Shown here one piece after another: positions 1 through 4,178 of a stretch of 6,716 bases of DNA. Location: positions 1-6,716 of the forward strand of contig SKJM01000328.1 of NCBI GenBank assembly GCA_007122045.1, in the 5' to 3' direction. The notes beneath the pieces are model-generated. The model was not told where the DNA came from. It ran no database searches and saw nothing but the letters and a program-made list of their open reading frames with translations. The translations under genes were made by a program, and so were the position numbers. The stretch is from Planctomycetales bacterium (lineage in GTDB: Bacteria > Planctomycetota > Planctomycetia > Pirellulales > Thermoguttaceae). Numbering within the stretch: the stretch's first letter is position 1; each line of letters begins with the position of its first letter.

Positions 1-1
1 C

Positions 2-2383
2 GACTTGATCCGCGACATCGACCTCCCACCCGGCGCGGAGGCGGTCGAGTACAACTTCGGCGAGTTGGAGCCGGCCAGCCTGTCGGGCTGGGTGTACGTC
101 GACGCCAATAACAACGGCATTCGAGAGGCTGGCGAACGGGGCATCGGAGGCGTGAAGCTCACGCTGGTTGCGGGCGACGGCACGCCTACCGGCTACACGA
201 CGATCACCGACACGGCCGGCTCTTACCGATTCGACCACCTCCGGCCGGGAACCTACCAGGTGGCCCAAACGCAGCCGGAAGGATATTATGACGGCATCGA
301 CTCGGCCGGCAGCCACGGCGGCGTGGCCATGGACCCCAGCGACCTGATCTACGACATCGCCCTCGGTTCCGGCGCGGAGGCGGTCGAGTACAACTTCGGC
401 GAGTTGGAACCGGCCAGCATCAGCGGACGCGTCTGGGGCGAACTGAACATGAATTGGAAGTTGGACCCCGGCGAACCGCTCCTCGAGGGCGTCACCATGT
501 ACCTGCTCGACGCGTCGGGCGAACGAATCGCGCAGACGACCACCGACGCGCAGGGCGAGTACCGCTTCAGCAACCTCAGGCCGGGCACCTACGGCGTCGA
601 GCAGATTCAGCCGGAGGGATACTTCCAGGGTCAAACGCACCCGGGCAGTGCGGGCGGCACGCTGGCCGCGCCCGACGTGATCGTCGGCGCCGAGTTGGGC
701 TCCGGGACGGTCGCCGTCGACTATAATTTCATGGAACTGCTGCCCAACAGCATTTCCGGATACGTCTTTCAGGACGGCCCGGCCGTCGAGCTTTCGCACA
801 ACGAGCCCAAGCCCTCCGTCCACAGGGTCCGCGACGGCACCCTCGCGCCGGGCGATGAGCCCATCGCCGGCGTGGTGCTCCGACTGGCCAACGCCATCGG
901 GCAGCAGATGTACGACGCCGAGGGGAACCCCATTACGGCTGTCACCAACGCCGACGGCTATTACGAGTTCACCGGACTGCGCCCCGGGGTGTACACCATA
1001 TATCAAGAGCATCCGGAAGGATACGTCGACGGCATCGACACGCCGGGCAGCCACGGGGGCATTGCCAACAATCCGGGCGACCCGATCGACCCGATGCAAC
1101 TCGGACTGTTCACCGGCGAGATCACGACGGACATGATCGCACGGATTCAGGTGGGGTCGGGCGACCGGGCGGTCGGGTACAACTTCAGCGAGGTGCTGTT
1201 CACGCGGCTGCCCCCAAGCCCGCCGCCACCGCCGCCGCCGCCGCCCCCGGTGGTCCCCCCCCTGCACCGCCCGCCTTCCGATCCGCCGGCCCCGCCGGAG
1301 CATCCGGTGCCGCTCGCGTGGGCGCCGCCGGTCATGGCCGCGCCCGCGGTGTATCGGCCCATCATCCAGCCGCTGATGTTCGGCGGGTCGGGTACGCCGG
1401 TCGGCTGGACCTGGCACCTGAGCATCATCAACGCCGGTATGCCGCGCCACGAGGGCGGTGGCAGCCAGTTCAACTACCGCGGGCGCACCACCCTGTTCGA
1501 TCCGGTCACGTGGACCGGTTCGCCGGTGGACCAGGGTGTATTCACCGTGCGCAACCCCGACGGGACCACCTCGCACCTGGCCACGTTCGGCGTACCCGGC
1601 GGCATCCCGCTGGCCGGCGATTTCAACGGGGACGGCCGCTCGCAGGTGGCCATTTTTCGCGACGGGGTCTGGTTCATCGATCTGAACGGCAACGGCGTGT
1701 GGGATGAGGGCGACCTGTGGGTCAAGCTGGGCGACCGCGGCGACCAGCCCGTGGCCGGCGATTGGGACGGCGACGGCAAGGCCGACATCGGCATCTTCGG
1801 CCCCGCGTGGCTGGGCGACGCGAGGGCCATCGACGCGAAGCCGGGCCTGCCGGGCGCGCTGAACCCGTCCGACGGCCGCTTCAAGAACATCCCGCCCGAA
1901 CTGGCCGACGCCGCCGTGGGCCACCGCACCATGCAGCGCACCGAGCGCGGCAACATGCGGAGCGACGTGATCGACCACGTATTCCGGTTCGGCGCCGAGG
2001 GCGACCGGGCCGTGGTGGGCGATTGGAACGGCGACGGCGTGGCCACCATCGGCGTGTTCCGCGGCGGCACCTGGTACCTCGACGTCGACGGCGACGGCCG
2101 CTGGAGCGAGCACGACATGAAAGTCCAATTCGGCAAGCCCGGCGACGTGCCCGTCGTGGGCGACTGGAACGGCGACGGCATCGACAACCTGGGCGTGTAC
2201 CGCGATGGCACCTGGCACCTCGATTCCAACGGCAACTTCCGGCTCGACGCGCACGACAAGGTGTTCGAGTTGGGCGGGCCGCACCACCGGCCCGTCGTCG
2301 GCGACTTCAACGGCGACGGCATCGACCAGGCCGCCGTCTACGAAGACGCGCCCGCGACCGGCGAGGGGCTGACCTCGCCGTAA
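2..2383 (+). CDS. Secreted SdrD-B-like / FG-GAP repeat protein, 5'-truncated by the window
   Basis: This is the C-terminal part of a large extracellular or surface protein. The frame is open from the first base and enters in the middle of a repeat, so the TTG at 5 is not a real start. Residue numbers here count that TTG as 1. Three SdrD-B/Cna-B-like beta-sandwich repeats cover about residues 26-138, 139-249 and 250-394. Each carries an LRPGTY-like turn (79, 191, 325), a PEGY..G....GS.GG motif (91, 203, 337) and a closing AV.YNF. A proline hinge follows at 403-431, with ten prolines in a row at 406-415. The C-terminal domain has five FG-GAP-type GD[FW][ND]GDG motifs (538, 585, 672, 719, 766). 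In known proteins such motifs bind calcium and build beta-propellers. Only about 13 residues follow the last motif, and no LPXTG, PEP-CTERM or membrane anchor is visible. Structural, adhesive or envelope roles are typical of the family; the ligand is unknown. Confidence 0.88.
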   Translation, partial: DLIRDIDLPPGAEAVEYNFGELEPASLSGWVYVDANNNGIREAGERGIGGVKLTLVAGDGTPTGYTTITDTAGSYRFDHLRPGTYQVAQTQPEGYYDGIDSAGSHGGVAMDPSDLIYDIALGSGAEAVEYNFGELEPASISGRVWGELNMNWKLDPGEPLLEGVTMYLLDASGERIAQTTTDAQGEYRFSNLRPGTYGVEQIQPEGYFQGQTHPGSAGGTLAAPDVIVGAELGSGTVAVDYNFMELLPNSISGYVFQDGPAVELSHNEPKPSVHRVRDGTLAPGDEPIAGVVLRLANAIGQQMYDAEGNPITAVTNADGYYEFTGLRPGVYTIYQEHPEGYVDGIDTPGSHGGIANNPGDPIDPMQLGLFTGEITTDMIARIQVGSGDRAVGYNFSEVLFTRLPPSPPPPPPPPPPVVPPLHRPPSDPPAPPEHPVPLAWAPPVMAAPAVYRPIIQPLMFGGSGTPVGWTWHLSIINAGMPRHEGGGSQFNYRGRTTLFDPVTWTGSPVDQGVFTVRNPDGTTSHLATFGVPGGIPLAGDFNGDGRSQVAIFRDGVWFIDLNGNGVWDEGDLWVKLGDRGDQPVAGDWDGDGKADIGIFGPAWLGDARAIDAKPGLPGALNPSDGRFKNIPPELADAAVGHRTMQRTERGNMRSDVIDHVFRFGAEGDRAVVGDWNGDGVATIGVFRGGTWYLDVDGDGRWSEHDMKVQFGKPGDVPVVGDWNGDGIDNLGVYRDGTWHLDSNGNFRLDAHDKVFELGGPHHRPVVGDFNGDGIDQAAVYEDAPATGEGLTSP
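31..79 (+). repeat. 49-bp direct repeat, copy 1 (copy 2 at 370-418)
   Basis: Bases 31-79 and 370-418 match at 48 of 49 positions, differing only at 70 (g) versus 409 (a). The offset is 339 bp, exactly 113 codons. The repeat encodes the AEAVEYNFGELEPAS junction at the end of each repeat unit. The neighbouring parts of the units have diverged far more, so this junction was either duplicated or homogenised recently. Confidence 0.9.
370..418 (+). repeat. 49-bp direct repeat, copy 2
   Basis: Second copy of the near-identical junction sequence described at 31-79, with one mismatch at 409. The equivalent junctions of units B and C (around 712-750 and 1168-1190) keep the protein motif but not the DNA identity. 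Confidence 0.9.
1616..2341 (+). repeat. FG-GAP-type calcium-motif array, 47-residue period
   Basis: Five motifs of the form GD[FW][ND]GDG..[ADNQ].[AG][IV][FY] begin at residues 538, 585, 672, 719 and 766. The steps are 47, 87, 47 and 47. Between most of them lies a second EF-hand-loop-like motif: DLNGNGVWDEGD (559), DVDGDGRWSEHD (693) and DSNGNFRLDAHD (740). Each unit therefore alternates two acidic loops. The long 87-residue step holds a segment of about 62 residues (599-660) in place of the usual 22 or so, and lacks the EF-like loop. Binding of calcium is inferred from the Asp/Asn spacing. Confidence 0.82.
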
Positions 2384-2410
2384 TGCGCGGCGCCCCCCGA
2401 GGACGAACCC

Positions 2411-2439
2411 TTGCCGGTGTGGGTACGATGGAGTACGAT
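2411..2439 (+). promoter_or_regulatory. Possible sigma-70-type promoter for the DUF433 gene
   Basis: TTGCCG at 2411-2416 matches four of six bases of a -35 box. After a 17-bp spacer, TACGAT at 2434-2439 matches four of six bases of a -10 box. Initiation would fall near 2445-2447, giving a leader of about 39 bases. It is a motif match only, and two four-of-six boxes are not rare. Confidence 0.3.
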
Positions 2440-2462
2440 TCGGGAAAAGGCCCGTTTCCGAA
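2439..2462 (+). promoter_or_regulatory. Imperfect inverted repeat near the predicted start of the DUF433 transcript
   Basis: TTCGG-g-AAA at 2439-2447 is complementary to TTTCCGAA at 2455-2462, giving eight pairs with one bulged G and a 7-base loop. It overlaps the predicted -10/+1 region and could be an operator for an autoregulating protein or a weak RNA hairpin. It has no trailing T-run, so it is a poor candidate for an intrinsic terminator. Confidence 0.3.
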
Positions 2463-2474
2463 CGAAGTTGCCAC

Positions 2475-2480
2475 AGAGGA
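2475..2480 (+). promoter_or_regulatory. Ribosome binding site deciding the DUF433 start
   Basis: AGAGGA lies four bases before the ATG at 2485. The spacing is slightly short, but no comparable purine run precedes the in-frame ATG at 2428, so the downstream start is preferred. Confidence 0.5.
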
Positions 2481-2484
2481 CGCC

Positions 2485-2706
2485 ATGACCGAAGACGAGT
2501 TGCTTGAGCGCATTACCGTAAACCCGAAGATTTTCGGCGGCAAGCCGATTATTCGCGGGATGCGGATTGCCGTGGAACACGTACTGGGAATGCTGGTGGC
2601 CGGCGATACCCCCGAAAGGCTTCTTCAGGAGTATCCGTTCTTGGAGCCGGCCGATATCCAAGCATGTCTGGCCTATGCTCACCGATCGATGTCCGGAGAG
2701 CCCTAG
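2485..2706 (+). CDS. DUF433 family protein, antitoxin-like, apparently without its toxin
   Basis: A 73-residue protein that is almost entirely a DUF433 domain. The diagnostic core is RITVNPKIFGGKPIIRGMRI at residues 9-28, where family members have a GGKP.I.GTRI-type signature; Met26 replaces the usual Thr. A helical stretch with VLGMLVAGDTPERLLQEYP (33-51) and the closing PADIQACLAYA (55-65) follow. The family has a small helix-turn-helix-like fold. It is often the antitoxin partner of DUF5615 PIN-like toxins, usually encoded directly downstream. Here the next gene is convergent and overlaps the stop codon, so no partner fits, and none lies upstream. The in-frame ATG at 2428 would add 19 residues, but the family normally starts close to the RIT segment. 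G+C is about 57% by count, against about 65-68% in sampled flanking lines, and ATT codons are frequent, which hints at acquisition. The family call is firm; the function here is open. Confidence 0.85.
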   Translation: MTEDELLERITVNPKIFGGKPIIRGMRIAVEHVLGMLVAGDTPERLLQEYPFLEPADIQACLAYAHRSMSGEP

Positions 2707-3929
2707 CGCCTTGCAGCGCGGAGTTGGAGGTCGTCGAGGTCCAACTGGCCCCTGCCGCCGAGCAGCCCCACGTGGAGGATGGCCTCGCGCGCGCGGGGGG
2801 GGACGGTAATGCGGGCGTGCTCCCGCTGCCAGTCGAAGGTGCCGCGCCATGGCCCGACGGCATGCCGGCCGACCGTCGCCCGGTTCTCGTCGTAGAACGT
2901 GATGGTTACCAGGGGCGCCTGGGTGCGCGTCTGGCCGGGGCGAAGGTCGCGCCCACGCACGGCGAACGCCAGTTCCAACGCGCGCACCGTCCGGCCGTCG
3001 ACCGCCAGTCCCTGCAAAGCCTGCGAGCCCCGGCCCGCGATGGTATTCTCGAATCGGGCATACCGGTCGCCCTCGGGAGCCTCGATCGACTCGATGATCT
3101 CGACCTGCCGCTGGTAGTGCCAGCCGGCGGCCGACGGAGGATCCCCCATCAACTCCTCGAACCCGCCGTTGACGATGGCCGGATTGGCCGGGTCGGGTTG
3201 CACCTGCCGGTAGTCCTCGGCCTGGCCTGTCATCGGCACGAAGAGCGTCGGCTGCAGCGCCTCGCTGACGAGCTTGCCGTCCTGCTTCGTGAAGACGTAC
3301 AGGGTCTGCTGGTAGCGCCGGCCGACGGGAATGACCATGCGGCCTCCTTCGCGCAACTGCTCGACCAGCGGCGCGGGCACGCGCTCCGGCGAACAGGTGA
3401 CGATGATCTTGTCGAACGGGGCGTGCTCCGGCCAGCCAAGGAACCCGTCGCCGATCTTGCAGAACACGTTGTCGTAGCGCAGCCGCCTGAGCGTGCGCGC
3501 CGCGTCGCGCCCCAGCGAGGGGACGATCTCGATCGTGTACACTTCCCTTACCAGCGGGCTGAGCACCGCCGCCTGGTAGCCGCTGCCGGTGCCGATTTCC
3601 AGCACCCGGTCGGCCGGCTTGGGGTCGAGGGCCTCGGTCATGTAGGCCACCACGAATGGCGGTGAAATCGTCTGACCCGAGCCAATGGGTAAGGCCATGT
3701 CGAGGTACGCCAACTGCCGGCTGGCCAGCGGAACGAACTCGTGCCGCGGCACGGTCCGCATGGCCTCGATGACCCGCGGGCTTGTCACGCCGGCGGCCAC
3801 GATTTCGTCATCGACCATCCGGTTGCGGGCGTGTTCGAAGCTTTGGCGTGTTTGGGCGGAGCCCGTCGCCGAGAGGAGGAACACCATGGCCGCCAAGGAC
3901 ACGGTGCGGCAGCGTAGGTGAAGACGCAT
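2703..3929 (-). CDS. pcm: Exported protein-L-isoaspartate O-methyltransferase with C-terminal CBM-like domain
   Basis: PCMT enzymes use S-adenosylmethionine to methylate isoaspartyl residues in damaged proteins, starting their repair. This one has 408 residues against roughly 210 for a typical bacterial enzyme. Residues 1-25 look like a Sec signal peptide: basic MRLHLRCR, a hydrophobic SLAAMVFLLS stretch, and GSA|Q as a likely cleavage site. The catalytic domain spans about 30-235. GSGQTIS (83-89) is the active-site loop, with Ser89 matching the family's key Ser/Thr-type residue. VLEIGTGSGYQAAVLS (109-124) is SAM motif I, and FDKIIVTCSPERVPAPLVEQ (172-191) with GGRMVIPVG (195-203) forms the later motifs. 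From about 252 a separate domain opens with NGGFEE, contains W270, W361 and W367, and ends DLDDLQL, a pattern like CBM_4_9 jelly rolls. The start is supported by GGAGAA eight bases upstream. The gene converges on DUF433, sharing CTAG, and diverges from the radical SAM gene. Enzyme family certain; location and tail function inferred. Confidence 0.9.
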   Translation of the reverse strand: MRLHLRCRTVSLAAMVFLLSATGSAQTRQSFEHARNRMVDDEIVAAGVTSPRVIEAMRTVPRHEFVPLASRQLAYLDMALPIGSGQTISPPFVVAYMTEALDPKPADRVLEIGTGSGYQAAVLSPLVREVYTIEIVPSLGRDAARTLRRLRYDNVFCKIGDGFLGWPEHAPFDKIIVTCSPERVPAPLVEQLREGGRMVIPVGRRYQQTLYVFTKQDGKLVSEALQPTLFVPMTGQAEDYRQVQPDPANPAIVNGGFEELMGDPPSAAGWHYQRQVEIIESIEAPEGDRYARFENTIAGRGSQALQGLAVDGRTVRALELAFAVRGRDLRPGQTRTQAPLVTITFYDENRATVGRHAVGPWRGTFDWQREHARITVPPRAREAILHVGLLGGRGQLDLDDLQLRAARR

Positions 3930-3937
3930 GACAGTCG

Positions 3938-3943
3938 TTCTCC
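3938..3943 (-). promoter_or_regulatory. Shine-Dalgarno of the methyltransferase gene
   Basis: Read on the minus strand, GGAGAA sits eight bases before the ATG at 3929-3927. It is the strongest ribosome site in the window and supports the start that includes the signal peptide, rather than the internal Met15. Confidence 0.65.
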
Positions 3944-4110
3944 GATTGCATTACCTTCGTTGCGGGAAGCGTTGACGCGGGGGCCGGGGCTGCGCCGGCG
4001 TGGACACCCGGACCCCGATTCGGCTCGCCCGCCCGGCGCCCTTTCTGCCCTCACCATGCAGATTAGCACCGGCTTGCATGACCCACCCAATGGAGTGTGC
4101 CCCCACGTTC

Positions 4111-4116
4111 ATTATA
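4111..4116 (-). promoter_or_regulatory. Possible -10 box for the methyltransferase
   Basis: The minus strand reads TATAAT exactly at 4116-4111. No good -35 box is present at the usual distance (minus-strand GTGCTT or TGCTTC around 4133-4139), and there is no TGn extension. If real, the leader would be about 175 bases. Confidence 0.3.
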
Positions 4117-4127
4117 CCTCCAGCCGC

Positions 4128-4156
4128 TTGCCGAAGCACGAGGCCTCTGCCATAAT
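4128..4156 (+). promoter_or_regulatory. Probable sigma-70-type promoter of the radical SAM-HAD unit
   Basis: TTGCCG at 4128-4133 (four of six) is followed after exactly 17 bp by CATAAT at 4151-4156 (five of six). Initiation near 4162-4164 would leave a leader of only about 15 bases before the ATG at 4179. That fits the lack of a well-placed Shine-Dalgarno: the only candidate, AAGGG at 4158-4162, is 16 bases away and at the transcript edge. Its position right before the start that protein similarity favours strengthens the call. Confidence 0.45.
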
Positions 4157-4178
4157 TAAGGGTCCCCCCGCACCGCCC

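Larger units (their letters stand above)
2..1186 (+). repeat. Three SdrD-B/Cna-B-like repeats plus the tail of a fourth
   Basis: Tandem protein-level repeats inside the secreted protein. The window opens on the last 25 or so residues of one unit, followed by unit A (113 residues), unit B (about 111) and unit C (about 145). Unit C is lengthened by an insert near residues 258-285 and another near 355-385. Shared landmarks are SG.V at the start, a D..G.Y.F strand, LRPG[TV]Y, PEGY and a YNF ending. Only unit A keeps the calcium-loop-like DANNNGIREAGE (residues 33-44). The family fold, an Ig-like sandwich acting as a stalk, is established knowledge; its use here is inferred. Confidence 0.85.
2384..2484 (+). 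other. Intergenic gap between the repeat protein and the DUF433 gene
   Basis: A 101-bp gap. No U-tract terminator follows the TAA at 2381-2383. The gap holds a possible promoter (2411-2439), a twofold GTACGAT direct repeat (2423-2429 and 2433-2439), an imperfect inverted repeat (2439-2462) and a purine-rich ribosome site (2475-2480). Confidence 0.6.
3930..4178. other. Divergent control region between the methyltransferase and radical SAM genes
   Basis: A 249-bp region with no supported gene. The half near the methyltransferase is very GC-rich and includes a possible hairpin at 3985-4017 (CGGGG with CCCCG, then CCGG with CCGG), which may simply reflect composition. The half near the radical SAM gene is more AT-rich and holds candidate promoter boxes on both strands. 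The forward frame stays open here from 3918, but its product shows no family resemblance before the Met at 4179. Confidence 0.7.

Noticed and set aside
1211..1264. CCG/CCC-rich tract as a microsatellite or phase-variable repeat
   Set aside because: It encodes a proline hinge with mixed CCG, CCA and CCC codons, so it is not a clean tandem repeat likely to slip, although length changes in whole codons remain possible.
1474..2322. 282-codon minus-strand open frame opposite the FG-GAP array
   Set aside because: Its Ser/Pro-rich repeats mirror the GDWNGDG codons of the plus strand. High G+C makes antisense frames long, and no family or ribosome site is visible.
2439..2462. Inverted repeat as an intrinsic terminator for the secreted protein
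   Set aside because: There is one bulge, the stem is AT-rich at its inner end, and no T-run follows.
2428..2484. Longer DUF433 start at the ATG at 2428
   Set aside because: There is no ribosome site before it, the 19 extra residues are not family-like, and the ATG at 2485 has AGAGGA just upstream.
1717..2484. Forward open frame running into the DUF433 gene
   Set aside because: It is an Arg-rich out-of-frame shadow of the FG-GAP domain. Only the last 73 codons look like a protein.
2664..3665. 333-codon plus-strand open frame opposite the methyltransferase
   Set aside because: The minus-strand frame has unmistakable PCMT motifs and a signal peptide. The plus frame is Arg/Ala/Leu-rich with no recognisable domain.
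3918..4178. N-terminal extension of the radical SAM protein by 87 residues
   Set aside because: The added residues show no family similarity, would overlap the start of the methyltransferase gene, and lie upstream of the best promoter. The alternative Met at 4056 has no support either.
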